DNA from: Mytilus californianus
Taxonomy: Eukaryota > Mollusca > Bivalvia > Mytilida > Mytilidae
Length of the DNA: 64,000 nucleotides
Direction: 5' to 3'
NCBI RefSeq assembly: GCF_021869535.1
Contig: NW_026262679.1
Location: forward strand, 84,069,143 to 84,133,142
Made by a program: the position numbers and the translations under genes. Shown here in pieces: positions 1-11,819 of this stretch. Each line of letters begins with the position of its first letter. Position 1 is the first letter of the stretch. A model generated the notes under the pieces. It made no database searches. It was not told the origin of the DNA and saw only the letters and a program-made list of their open reading frames with translations.

Positions 1-340
1 TTGGTTGTGTTAGCGCTTATTCAAGTGCGTGAATATGACATGCATGTTAATGCCTCGAAAACAAAAATTGTAATCTTAAGAAACGAAAGGCCTATTAATG
101 CGAATGAGAGATTGTTTGTAAATGGTGAACCAATAGAATCGTGTGAACAATTTGTATATCTTGGTGTACTGTTCAGATATATAAGGGCAGTTGTGTTCTC
201 TTAGAAAAATATAATGATAGTTTGAATTACGGAACTTTGCTTTCATTATTTGACCACATATATATCTAGTATCCAAAACTACTGTTCTGAAATTTGGGGA
301 CACTACAAAGCAGACGACATTGACATTGAAAAATTGAAAA
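1..340 (+). mobile_element. Non-LTR retrotransposon remnant (reverse transcriptase C-terminal part)
   Basis: The first 60 or so codons read as the end of a LINE-type reverse transcriptase, with an NASKTK segment followed by VNGEPIE and a QFVYLGV stretch. After a stop near base 202 the next part still reads in broken frames as the segment after the RT core (a YCSEIWG-like stretch near 276-300 is recognisable by eye). The window edge cuts the 5' part. A related, more decayed copy lies at about 47215-47570. Seen: motifs and broken frame. Inferred: dead element. Confidence 0.7.
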
Positions 341-480
341 ATTATTTGATTTTCTATTATTCGTCAGCTTTAATTGTTTGAAGTGATATTCGTTGGACAA
401 TGCGGAATAACTCAGACCTCTATTGGTAAAAACTTTTTTTGACTGTTTTACTACTAAGGTTGTTGTTCCCTTTGTTACTG

Positions 481-1330
481 CCTGCCGAATTATGTGAATA
501 ATACTCCAGGAAATATCCATGCCATATTACCGTGTTCCTCATATGTTTGTGTACAGTGTGTTTGAAGGTTACTCTAGAAACATTTGTTCGCACAGAAATA
601 TAATACAATTTTTACATTTTGAATATGCATCTTATACGAACAGCTAATTATAATGCATCTTTTTCTAAAAAAAGGTCATCGGAAGATACCAAGACCTTGT
701 TGATAAATATTCCGTATCAACTTCACAAATAATACATGATGGTCTTGATGTATAGATTCTAAGTACTGACGTTGTTTATCATCTTACTTACGTGTTATAG
801 TGTTCTTTTTTTTTGCCTTTGTAAATTATTAATGTTTACTGTTAGGTCCATTTTTCGTAATATCCCTTTGGCGTGGCTCGGTTCTAGTACATCCCGCCAT
901 TGTGTTGTTGTGCTGTGGTCATTTTTTGTATTCATGTGTTTCATTTTTGCGTATGTGCTTTGTCTATATGCAATTTTGTTTTTTCTTTGTTGACTTATTT
1001 GTTTGTTTTATAGTGATTAAGATTATAACACTATGTTGATTACTGTACCCCTATTTTTGACATTTTTACCTATAATGTCTGTTTGTTTTGTTCACACATT
1101 GTTGTCAATATAATGGAATTTTACGCGACTGTCATACAAGTGAAAGATTTAGCTAGCTATAAAACCAGGTTTAATCCACAATTTTCTACATAAAGAAATG
1201 CCTGTACCAAGTCAGGAATACGACAATTGTTTTCCATTTGTTTGATGTGTTTGAGCTTTTGATTTTGCCATTTGATAAGGGACTTTCCATTTTGAATTTT
1301 CTTGGAGTTCAATATTTTTGTTATTTAACC
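481..1330 (+). repeat. Retroelement 3'-region repeat, copy a
   Basis: AT-rich non-coding sequence that recurs almost base for base at 1783-2645 and in part at 34590-34945. It includes a segment reading GCGTGGCTCGGTTC and a CCTGTACCAAGTCAGGAAT segment near its end. Open frames inside it (for example 772-993) are also repeated and have no recognisable domain. I read it as the 3' non-coding end of an abundant retroelement family, not a gene. Confidence 0.6.
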
Positions 1331-1782
1331 TCTTAACTGTAACCTTCTCTGTTTTGTACTGACAGAAACTTAGTTAAAGAACTCTTCGGAATTGAAACTT
1401 AACGAATTGAATTACTTGAAAACGTCGTTTTTTCCTTGACACTCAAATGATTCCTTCCTAAATAACACCAATCACTTCATTATTTCTCTTCTGAAATGCA
1501 CAGCTACACAAAATTGTCCTTGTCGAAGGTAAAGTTCAAGAATAAATTGATTTAGATAAAAACAAAACAAAACACTTTGGACTTTATATTTCTTAAAGTA
1601 CTAACGAGAAAGAATAATGGTTTATTACCCATGTAGTCAATTCTAAAATATAGCATTTTGTTCAAAAATTTTTTTTATCGAGTAGGGGGTTCAGTTTAAC
1701 AGTTTTGTTTCCAGTTTGAAGGTCAAAGACGGGTCGGGTCGGATACCAATCTTAATATTGTCAAGGTAAGATGACATGTCTT

Positions 1783-2645
1783 CCTGCCGACTGTTACGTT
1801 GAATTATGTGAATAATACTCCAGGGAATATCCATGCCACATAACCGTGTTCCTCATATGTTTGTGTACAGTGTGTTTGAAGGTTACTCTAGAAACATTTG
1901 TTCGAACAGAAATATAATACAATTTTTACATTTTGAATATGCATCTAATACGAAAAGCTGGTTATAATGCATCTTTTTCTAAAAAAGTTTATCGGAAGAT
2001 ACCAAGACCTTGTTGATAAATATTGCTTATCAACTTCACAAATAATACATGATGGTCTTGATGTATAGATTCTAAGTACTGACTTGTTTATCATCTTAAT
2101 TACGTGTTATAGTGTTCTTTTATTTGTCTTTGTAAATTTTTAGTGTTTACTGTTAGGTCCACTTTTGGTAATATCCATTAGGCGTGGCTCGGTTCTTGTA
2201 CATCCCGCCATTGTGTTGTTGTGCTGTGTTCATTTTTTGTTTTCTTGTGTTTCATTTTTGCGTATGTGTTTTGTCTATATGTAATTTTGTTTTTTCTTTG
2301 TTGACATATTTGTTTGTTTTATAGTGATTAAGATTTTAACACTATGTTGATTACTGTACCCCTATTCTTGACATTTTTACCTATTATGTCTGTTAGTTTT
2401 GTTCACACATTGTTGTCAATTTAATGGAATTTTATGCGACTGTCATACAAGTGAAAGGTTTAGCTAGCTTTTAAACCAGGTTTAATCCACCATTTTCTAC
2501 ATAAGAAAATGCCTGTACCAAGTCAGAAATATGACAGTTGTTTTCTATTCGTTTGGAGTGTTTGAGCTTTGGATTTTGCCAATTGTTAAGGGACTTTCCG
2601 TTTTGAATTTTGCTTGGAGTTCGGTATTTTTGTTGTTTTACTTTT
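1783..2645 (+). repeat. Retroelement 3'-region repeat, copy b
   Basis: Direct repeat of 481-1330 at an offset of about 1,314 bp, with scattered substitutions and small indels. The segment between the copies (1330-1783) is not repeated, so this looks like two insertions or a small duplication and not a regular tandem array. Confidence 0.6.
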
Positions 2646-4060
2646 TTTGTTAATCAACAAATATATCCAAATTGATTGAAATGATTTAGTCCTTTTTTCT
2701 TCTTCGTATGATAATACATAACCTTTTTATTTTGGACAGAAATAATAAAACGATACAAAACACTCATATGTTAGCCAGAAATCTAGATAGGAGTAGGCTG
2801 GGTAAGACCCCAAAATATACACTTTTATAAATTTGTAAAAAATGTAAATATTTACCTATTTGTTGGAAAGTAGAATACTTTTGTTACATAAATATGGGCG
2901 GTTTTTTAACAATACAATGCATGTGCATCATGTGTTAGCATTATTAATAAATGCAAAATTACTGAAATCTTCACAACTTGAGCATTAGTGCTAATTTTTA
3001 GACGGTTTTTGTTTAAAATTAAAGTGGCCGCACTTGTGTTCAGTCTTAATATTCGAATATATGTTGTATTTGATGAAAATACATAACATATATAAAGGTT
3101 GAGACTGAATACGAATGCGGTCACTTACATTTTAGACAAAAAACCATCTGAAAAGAGACATTTAATGGCATATTTAATAGATTTTTCATATTGAAGCTTG
3201 AATTTGACCGTATTTATTGATCAAATCGGTTCAAATCTTTTACATAATCTAATTGAATGAACTGAAGTAAACACTTTAATGTTTAAAAAGATGTCAAAAA
3301 TATTTCATCAGATGTACTTCAAATTTTAGGCCAAAATTAGTTCTTACCGGATTTTCTCTTCAGTGGTGTAGATGTCGTATGGCCAATGTTAATAAAGATA
3401 TTTTATTTTCAAACATTTAGTTATAGTCCAAATGATTAGAAATTTCATTTAGATCGTAGTGTTAATAATAGAAACAGATCGTTCATTTTAAAATACCATA
3501 AATTTCTCTACTTGAAATGTAGTAACCGGAAGATTGAAACATGTGTAACAAACATTTAATTTTGTATGTGAAATATATGACACAATAAGAAAGATTTAAA
3601 TTCAAGCTACTCTAATAATTGGAGAAGATCTTCTTGTTTCACACTTGTACCACTATTGTCCATTCATAATGCCAAGTAATTCAATACTTTTGCAATATGT
3701 ATAGCTCGCCGAAAAAAAAAAGTGACTTTTAATTGCTGTTGTAGTTTCATATTGTTTGCACATAATTACTATTTCGACCCTTATTATTATGGTGCTGTGA
3801 AAAATTGTTGAATGTATATATTCTATTGTGTGTATTGCTTACAAACAAAGATATTTTTTCTATTCTATATTCAGCAACATTTGTTAATTTCTTAAATAAC
3901 CAATTGGGATTATCCACTATTATAATGTTGAGCTGATATTGTTTTGAAAATACATTTTAGCTATAATTTTTTCTATTATCTACCAACAGAAGCTTAGTAT
4001 AAAGATAACCTTAGGAAAGAAACTTGACGTGTAGTCATTTCCAAAAAAGAAATATCACAT
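2646..4060. other. AT-rich stretch without recognisable features
   Basis: No frame has protein-like composition and I recognise no repeat family. The 72-codon minus-strand frame at 2906-3124 lies in AT-rich sequence and has no motif. A 9-base A run occurs near 3712. Confidence 0.5.
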
Positions 4061-4064
4061 AAAA

Positions 4065-4212
4065 TTGATAATGGATATGGGGAATGTGTCAAAGAGACAA
4101 CAACCCGACCAAAGAGCAGAAAACAGCAGAAGGCCACCAATGGGTCTTCAACACAGCGAGAAAATCTCGCACCCGGAGGCGGGTTTCAGCTGGCCCCTAA
4201 ACAAAAATGTGT
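4065..4212 (+). repeat. Short interspersed repeat, family S1
   Basis: Contains GGGGAATGTGTCAAAGAGAC, then CCCGACCAAAGAGCAG, a CACCCGGAGGCGGG part and CAGCTGGCCCCTAAAC. The same unit occurs on the plus strand at 17740-17790 (partial), 31312-31450 and 44353-44495, and on the minus strand at 25853-25985 and 31786-31915. Its length and dispersal fit a SINE or a conserved retroelement segment; I cannot tell which. Confidence 0.6.
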
Positions 4213-5140
4213 ACTAGTTCAATGAAAACATGTTTTTTTTTTATCTTGTGAGGAGGTCAGCTTTACTAGTTTTTCTTCGCTAACATGAAGCTCACAGACG
4301 GGTAAAATACCAATCCGAACAATGTCATCTTGCAGACCGTTACCTTGAGTCATGCTAATAATAGGATAGATGGAAATAGTCCATGGAATATCAATCCATC
4401 ATTACCGTCTTCCTAATATTTTAGTGTACAGTGCAGGTGCGGATCCAGGATTTTGAAAAAGCGAGGGGGAGAGGGGAGGGGTAAGCTAGAAAACCTACGT
4501 TTTGAGTGATACTTGTAAAACGTCTATGCATTTATCATTTCATGTGGCCCATACAAAAATTACTATTAAGATTTTCTGGTACATTCAGCTGATGACACTT
4601 GAGGTCACCCTGGTTTTTTGATGGGTTCGTGCCGCTCAAACTTATCTTTGTGTTTTGTTTTATGGACTGCAGTTTATTTGCACGTCTTTTTCGTATTGTC
4701 CATTTCTGCTAATGGCTTTGTGATCGCACCCTTTTTATCGTGTGCTATTTTGAATCGAGGCTAGAATATTTTATAAAAGTTTTCACTTCGTTGACAAACT
4801 GCATAACAATTAATACGATTACTTGCACATCTGCAATGTTGGATCATCAATAATTGAAAATAAGTTCATCACTAACATAAATATACAAAACTATACTGTG
4901 CTGCGATACACTCAATTGTATGTATGCAATTCTTGCAATATTCATCTCTATATAACACGTGTACAATAGTTTATCTTGGCTGTGCACCAATTCTTGGTCT
5001 CCATACTCCAACGACCAAAAAAATATACGGAGGAAAACTATTTGAAATTAACAAAAAAACAAAACAAATAGGCCAAGTTAACACGTACATAGGTATATGC
5101 ATGGTACACTGCCCATTTGGTTGACGCTTGTACCTTAATA
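4213..5140. other. Intergenic, with a fragment of the retroelement repeat
   Basis: 4280-4440 is a degraded match to the segment just upstream of the copies at 481 and 1783. A G-rich GGATCCAGG stretch at about 4440-4490 resembles the G-run repeats at 8005 and 23345. No gene is seen in the rest; the frame at 4924-5124 has no motif. Confidence 0.4.
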
Positions 5141-5145
5141 CCACA

Positions 5146-7480
5146 TCAAAAGAACCAAAGTCGAAGCTTTTGCTAAGCCATTCGAACTGCATTCTTCTCG
5201 ACTGGCCATTGAATTGAGAGCGCATCTTTCCAAATGGTTTAAAATTCCATCGGAATATTATCCAAAGGGATATATCTTTTTATTACAACAATCCTCTGAG
5301 GATTTTTGGAAAACTTTTCATACTTTGCCTGCTCGATTTCAAAACGTGCCCATTCCTTTTTAACAATTGAAGGCGTTACTAGAAATATTATGTGTCTACA
5401 TCTGTTTATTGACGTAGCTCTTTCGGTAGCAATCGATTCGCCTACAATGAAATCTCTATCTTCAAAGCATATTTTGAAACCCAATTCGTCCTCTACTTTC
5501 TCTTGCAATTCTTTCACTAAAGAAAAGCAGTCATCAGAATATGAAACATACACGTCATAATCAAATGTTAGCTCCTGCCCTTTCTCAGCAAATCTTCGGA
5601 AATCTCGAAAAAAAGAACCTTATCCTCCATCTGAAATTGTATAATAGAGCAATACAAAGCACACTCCATAAAACAGAAACCAATAATGAAATGCCTAATT
5701 TGATCCAAACGGTAGTATCACAGTCAACGAAATAATGATGAAAGTCTTCAGCGACATTTCTTGTATAGTTGATGCTTTTTCTTGAAGAAACCCAACAAGA
5801 GTAACTACTATTGTTATCTAACTTTGCTTTAGTTGTCAAAATGCAACGTAGAAATTTCGTTGCGTCACACGAACAAATAAACGGGTTAGTATTTAGATAT
5901 AATTTTAAAAAAATCAATGATTTCTATGCTGGGTATCAATCCAGTCTAGTATATTCTTTCTAATTGTTGTTAATGATTGTGTGATAAATCGAGTTCGACA
6001 ATGCTATAAAAGGTTGTAACTACATCTGGAACAGTCTCAAACAAATTATGAGATAAATTGAGCTGTTTTAAATCAAGTAGTAGCCCGCGTGAATTTGATT
6101 TGTTTTTCAAGATATAATTTAATAATATATCCAAATTCATTATATTTGGACAAAAACTTAATATTGTTGTATTGGTTTGTAAAACATTGAACAATTGTGT
6201 TTCTTTCAAGATAAGTGTTTTAGATGGATCATAATCGGAATTTTTGTCTTTCCAGTAGTTTTTACTGAATTTATACCTTAATCTAAATGATTCAAACTGT
6301 TAAATTCTTCCATAGTTATAAGTGGGAATAAATCTGCTTCAACGTAAGATATTTGAAGGTGACAAAGGAAGCAATTTTTTGCTTTTATTTCTAGAAATGA
6401 ACCTTCCGTCATCAAATGAGTTATTCTCAAAAACTGAATTTGACTCGGAAGTATAAATGTCATTGAAATAGCCTCTCTTGCCCATTTGCCTTGAACTTGT
6501 TCAACTCTTGTTAAGTTATTCTTTGTTAGTTATTACGTTAAGGAAAGTTGGATTTTTGAATCCTAATGGGAAATATGAAAAATCTATTATTTTATTGTTG
6601 GTCATCTTGAACGTAAACAAGGCGAAATAAACTCTCCAGCTATCCATACTAAATCTATTAGCAGATATAATAACACATTCAAAGCACTCTGGACTTTGAA
6701 ACAAAAGTAACGATTTGTTTTTTACTAAAATAATGTCATGTTCGGATAAGTCTAATATTTTTATACAGATAGCATAAATATATTTCATCATCTCTGGTGT
6801 AAGAATTACTGGATCAATGCTATGCTTCCAATTTGGACGAGGTATTCCGCGAAAAAGAAGTGCATCCATTGTTTTGTTCTGAAATGGATGTAAAATGTTT
6901 AGGGCCTGTGTTAAATGAACATTGATGTTCGCGAGATTTAGTACTTTAAGATGTGGAAACGGAACTAAAACGCCACCTTCAATGACAACAAATTCTTTAC
7001 ACGTTGTCATGTGGAACTCCTTTAAACTTACCGGCATTTCGAAAAATGTTTCATTTGTAATAAATGATTTACGTGGCAATAATTAAGACTCAACTTTTGT
7101 AAATAGTACAGTTTCTTGAACTGCTGTCAAAACGTTTCATTAAACACAAGATCAATGCTCAGCTCACGGAATTTACTAAGTCCACCCACTGGAATTTTAT
7201 ATGGGTTGTAGTCTCAAGTTTTCATATTTCTACTTATATCTAAATCTGATAAATTATTTAAGCTCTCAAACACTCCCTGAGAATACGACTCAGAAACTTT
7301 CAGATCATTTTAAGACAAAGACAAATTTTTCAATAATGATAAGCCACAAAAAGCCTTTGAATGCAACCATCTGATGTCATTATTATCAATTATTAGATAT
7401 TCTAGATACTTATATCTATAAAACGCATTGGCATCCAGTCTGGTTAGTCGATAATTACTTAAATCTAATTTAAGGTAGTA
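5146..7480 (-). pseudogene. Toll-like receptor pseudogene, copy 1 (5' truncated)
   Basis: Minus-strand homology to the intact TLR at 37257-39749 runs from the LRR just after the N-terminal cap to the LWFF C-terminus and stop at 5146-5148. The frame is broken into at least six pieces: 7522-7310, 7079-6516, 6463-6278, 6209-5970, 5917-5585 and 5553-5239. They cover LRRs, the LRR C-terminal cap (CSCDATKF), the membrane segment and a TIR part with YVSYSDD and EDRDFIVGES. The signal peptide and N-terminal cap (about 45 codons) are absent: similarity stops near 7472 at a TTAA, followed by unrelated sequence. It is the most decayed of the three copies. Being broken is seen directly; loss of function is inferred. 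Confidence 0.9.
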
Positions 7481-7520
7481 CCTAACACTACAGGGAGATA
7501 ACTCTTTTCTAACGGACAAC
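7470..7520. repeat. Repeat terminus at the TLR truncation point
   Basis: Immediately after TTAA the sequence reads GGTAGTACCTAACACTAC and then AGGGAGATAACTC. This replaces the expected TLR 5' end. From memory, AGGGAGATAACTC-type sequence recurs in mussel genomes, but that cannot be checked here. It could be one terminus of a TTAA-targeting DNA transposon; no matching right end was found in the window. Confidence 0.3.
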
Positions 7521-7670
7521 ATTAATTGATTCAGTGAAGTGTTTTAAATATATGATGCAATTTTAAGCGCTTAATCGACATAGATCTAATGTTGACAAAA
7601 GACGCCGGTGACATTAATCAGCTGTTCATATGATTGAAGATTAATATCAGAAATATCAGACACCTACATA

Positions 7671-7984
7671 ATGGACAGAGAAAGGACCAAGTGTGGCTTT
7701 TTTAAAAGAAACAAATCTAAAAGGCATACATATTTCAAAAAGTTGAATAATGACCGTAAAAACACCTCCCTCCAAAACCAAGATTTACAAGACCACAACC
7801 AATACACACATTATTTAACTGACATTGGTTGTGAAGTAACAATAGATGAAGAAATTATTGATGTTAACAAAAGCAATGCTTGGATGGAAGGCAGAAGAGT
7901 GGTAGAACTCGATGTTATGGCAAAGGAAATGTATTGCTGCCGTTGTAACTTGCCATTACATTTATCCAATACAGTTGGTGAGAG
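7671..7984 (+). CDS. Exon 1 of the transposase-exonuclease gene
   Basis: Begins at ATG 7671, which is preceded by stops in frame. The first 60 codons are basic and low in recognisable motifs. The end carries MYCCRC, the first half of the zinc-ribbon-like set. The donor is AG|GTAAAC at 7985, and a 21-base G run starts 26 bases into the intron. Confidence 0.8.
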
Positions 7985-8004
7985 GTAAACACAAAACAGA
8001 GGCA

Positions 8005-8150
8005 GATTTAGGGGGGGGGGGGGGGGGGGGGCAGGGATCCCAGGCCCCACCTTTTGTCAGAAAAATTTGGTTGATTATATAGGGAATCACTGAAGCATGA
8101 CTGGAGTGGGCCCCTACTTATGAAAATTTCTGGATTCGTCACTGCAAAAA
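8005..8150 (+). repeat. G-run interspersed repeat in intron 1
   Basis: A 21-base G run (8011-8031) is followed by GGGATCC and a segment containing GGGAATCACTGAAGCATGAC. The same segment occurs inverted at 23345-23515, again with long G and C runs. The family is unidentified. Confidence 0.55.
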
Positions 8151-8992
8151 GATGTGTCAACTCTCGTCTCAGCAAAATCCAATTTTAGAATATACAGAAT
8201 CTCACGTTTCTCAGCAAGTAAAACAAGTAGAATAAACTTTTATAAGCAATATTGTAATTAGTTGGATTGACATACATGTATGTTATGGCACCTCTTTACC
8301 ATGTTTACAATCAAAACATGATTGAATGCATTTCCCACTGAGTTCTAAATGACTTATACACAATTAACTTAGCTTGACAATGTGACCTAGTAGTAATATT
8401 AAAAATTAAACGCCATAGTACCAGAAATAGCTAGGCACCATAGCCATGGCTATGAATCCTCATATCATGTATATCATGTAAATATATCTGGGACTTCTAG
8501 CATGTCTAGAATTAAAATTATTGTATCCTGCATTTGGTTTGAATTGTTGGGTACCTTTTTTTCTTTACATAAACAATGATAAATGTAAGCTTAAGTTAGT
8601 AGTAGTAGTGGACCAAGTTTAACCAGTTTCCATGATTTTGAAACATGAAAAAGAAACATTATTTGCAGTCATTGTATTTTGCAATCATTGTATTTTGCAA
8701 TGCAATTAATCTGTTTTGTAGTGAAAATTATAAATATGGATTTATAATATATATCATATTCAAAAATTTCATCTAAATAGTTCCAGTTCATTTCAACATA
8801 TTAAATAGTAGACTGAAAGCAGGGGTCAATAATTTTAATTCTAAATGTCCCAGATGGGGTATTTGTAGCCAGTGCTAAATAAGTACATTTGTATCTCTGG
8901 CACCTGCTTGGTTATAAAGAATTGTTATTAAAATTATAATATAGAGGCTGGCTTTGTAATTGTTGTTAACCTTTGTTTATTTACATCTGTAG

Positions 8993-9120
8993 GTTGTATG
9001 GTTTGGCAAGTGTATTACTTATTAAATGTGACAACTCTGCATGTCTAGCAACAACAGATGTGCATACAGGCAAGAGAACCCCAAATGGAAGTTATTGCAT
9101 AAATTCCAAAGTTGCAATAG
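8993..9120 (+). CDS. Exon 2 of the transposase-exonuclease gene
   Basis: Acceptor TCTGTAG ends at 8992 and joins in frame as ER-LYGLASVLL. It carries the second cysteine pair (KCDNSAC) of the zinc-ribbon-like set. The donor at 9121 is GTATGA, leaving phase 1. Confidence 0.8.
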
Positions 9121-9758
9121 GTATGAAGATATATTTTATCACAGACAAAACAAGTCTAATTTAAAGTAGTATTTGTAATACAGCTATCATTTTGCCACCA
9201 TCTTTTTTGTTAAACTGGAACTACCAACAAGAAATTTAGCCCAAAAAATTAATTAAGTGTTCATGATAGATTTAATTAAGCTTGGTCAAGTAAAATTATA
9301 TGTGACTGTGTTTCTAGTACCATCATATGATCTCCATCTTAAAACATTTTTTCTTTGTAAAAAAAAATATTTAAAAACACTGCCTGACTCTATTTTCCTT
9401 GCATATGCATTTATAAACATTTAACACGCTCACTTCAGTTTGAAATAGAAATAACATAATTCCATACCTAAAATTTAACATTATCTATATCTTTTGCCTA
9501 TTAATTGTTTGGCCAAGTGCCTGAAAAAAGAAAACTTCACTAGAATAAAACACTGTCTTTTATTTACAAAGTATGGAAACTGCAAAACATATTTGATTGC
9601 TGACATACCAACCTGCATTGGTTGCTAGTATAGCCAAAGCCGACATTTATTTCAATGCCTGACACCTTATTCCAATCATGATATAGCTGAAATATTGCTC
9701 ATTTGACCACAAAACACCACATATATACACATTTATCATGCAACTTTTGTATACACAG

Positions 9759-9944
9759 GTATGGCACATGCAGGAATGGGACCATCCCATGTAAACAACT
9801 TTCTTAACAGAATGCAACTTACCACCAATTAGTGATACAACATTGCGCAAAAATGAGAAAGAGTTCAGTAAGACAATACATGATGTTGCTATGACCTCCT
9901 GCAGAGAAGCTCAACATCAAGAAAAACTTCTAAGTCATGGCAAA
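9759..9944 (+). CDS. Exon 3 of the transposase-exonuclease gene (frameshifted)
   Basis: Acceptor ACACAG ends at 9758. The exon reads MAHAGMGPSHVNNFLNRMQL, then needs a jump over one base at about 9817 to continue as PPISDTTLRKNEKEFS. Without the jump, translation stops within three codons. The donor GTATGT at 9945 is in phase 0 only if the extra base is discounted. Confidence 0.78.
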
Positions 9945-11045
9945 GTATGTCATTTATATAAATATATAAATAATTACTCATCTGCAAACATTTTTTTTTA
10001 AATTCCTTCAGCATAAATACTGACTTGAACCAAATACCATTACAAACTTATCATTTTTCTTGGTATTTATTTGCTTGATCAATTATGTATACAACTTTTA
10101 AAGTCTTCATCTGACATGGAGAATACTTTTGTATGTAGGTTCAATTCCTACTGAGGACAAATGTACAACATAATGCTTGCTAAAGTCTTTGCTTTTAGCT
10201 TAAAGCTTATTGTATATTTGTTTGCATAACATATTATACAATTATGTAAATCAAGGTCTATATAATCTGCATCTTACAGAGAAATCAATCATTTTTGATA
10301 TACATTCTTCAAAATGATTACCGGGTAATGGGTTTTTGTACATTTTTTTTCTATGGACTGGATTTCACTAAACTTGTAATTTACATGTAAGTTATTTTGT
10401 ACATTATTGTTTGTTTTAAAGTACAGTTTGTGTGTTGCCAGTATATATGTATATATAAATATTTTCAAAATAATTTTCTTAGTAGACATTGTATGCTTGC
10501 ATTTAGCTGTATTTACATTTTGTGTGTTAATTTATTACCGGGTACAACTACATGTATTTTGCTGAACTCAGCAGTCAAGTTTTTTCATGTGTAAATTGAA
10601 CCAAACGTCCCTGTCTCAGACACTCTATCTAAGAGGGTGGCTATTATTATCCTCAAATGGCAAACAATTACAGATTTTCAGCAACAATGATCCTTGGGTT
10701 GTCCTTTTACAATTGTGTTATGCAGCCCCGACCATCATCCAAGATAGCCACAGTTGACAAAAATAACAATATATTGAAATGCCAAAAACTTCTAAATTTT
10801 TAGCTGGAATTGACTGAAATCTGAAATGAAGTAACTGGATAAAAAGATTGCATGTTACTGTTAGCCTTGCTCTTCATTATCAAAGATGGCCACAGTTACT
10901 AAAATCTAACTTTGCTTAAAATTCCTGTGCATAGTTCAGCTCAACTGACAACCAGTTGAGCAATTTAAGGCTCCTGGAAGCCTCTGGTTTAAAATTTAAC
11001 CTTGGATTTATTATGTTATTATGCTGGTTTTAATCTGTTTTACAG

Positions 11046-11112
11046 GTGGCAGCAAGTTTTGATGGTGGTTGGCAGAAAAGAGGATCTGGATGGAATTATA
11101 ACAGTAATACTG
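11046..11112 (+). CDS. Exon 4 of the transposase-exonuclease gene
   Basis: Short exon with the first DDE aspartate in VAASFDGGWQKRGSG. Acceptor TTACAG, donor GTAATT at 11113, phase 1. It opens a 3.2-kb intron containing a large composite repeat. Confidence 0.8.
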
Positions 11113-11819
11113 GTAATTGTGCTGGAAAATTTGACAATCAGCAAAAACTGTTGTTGTCTCTTGTAAATTATTGCTTTCAAATTATGATTTTAAATAATTT
11201 GCAGAACTGCAATCTTGAAACCTAGTTATTACTTTTCTGTCAGTGACTTCAAGTGCCTATAACTAATTACAGACTAAAGAAAGGATTTTCACAATTTTAA
11301 AAAGTAATGCTCATAGCTATAGGCTATGCCCTTGAATTACCATGTAATTTTCTTATTCTTTTAAATGAACCCTTATCAATTCATCTGTGTGTAACACCCT
11401 TGTTAGAACACTGGACTGAACATCCTTCCATGGATTTTGACCAAATTTCATACATATTTAATCTTGAAGAATATGTCAAGGGCCAGGGTCAAGGTCACTG
11501 TTTTAAACACCCTTATGAACACTAGAATCAACATTCTTAAATAGGTTTTTAAAAATTAAACTTTGTAAATACTTAGTACTAAGTAATATCTAGAACTGTA
11601 TTGATTTTCAAGGTCAAAGGTCAAGGTCACGGATTCAAATGTAAACAAAGAGGGGATGTCACACGTCATATCAACCTTGTTGTCATATAAGCATAAAAAG
11701 TACATCTGACATAGAAATAATTTAAAGTATAAGAACATAAATATGCGCAAGCAAAAAGAGTCCCTAATTTATTAAATTTTTTAAGCTGTCGTTAGCTCCA
11801 AAGATATACGGGAAACTGT

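Noticed and set aside
772-993. Hydrophobic 73-codon frame that looks like a membrane protein
   Set aside because: It lies in a non-coding repeat present again at about 2085-2310 with the frame broken; T-rich sequence gives the hydrophobic composition.
7486-7504. CACTACAGGGAGATAACTC read as the end of a CACTA element
   Set aside because: The TLR similarity ends before it, at the TTAA, so the repeat starts upstream of CACTA; no TAGTG partner end or 3-bp duplication was found.
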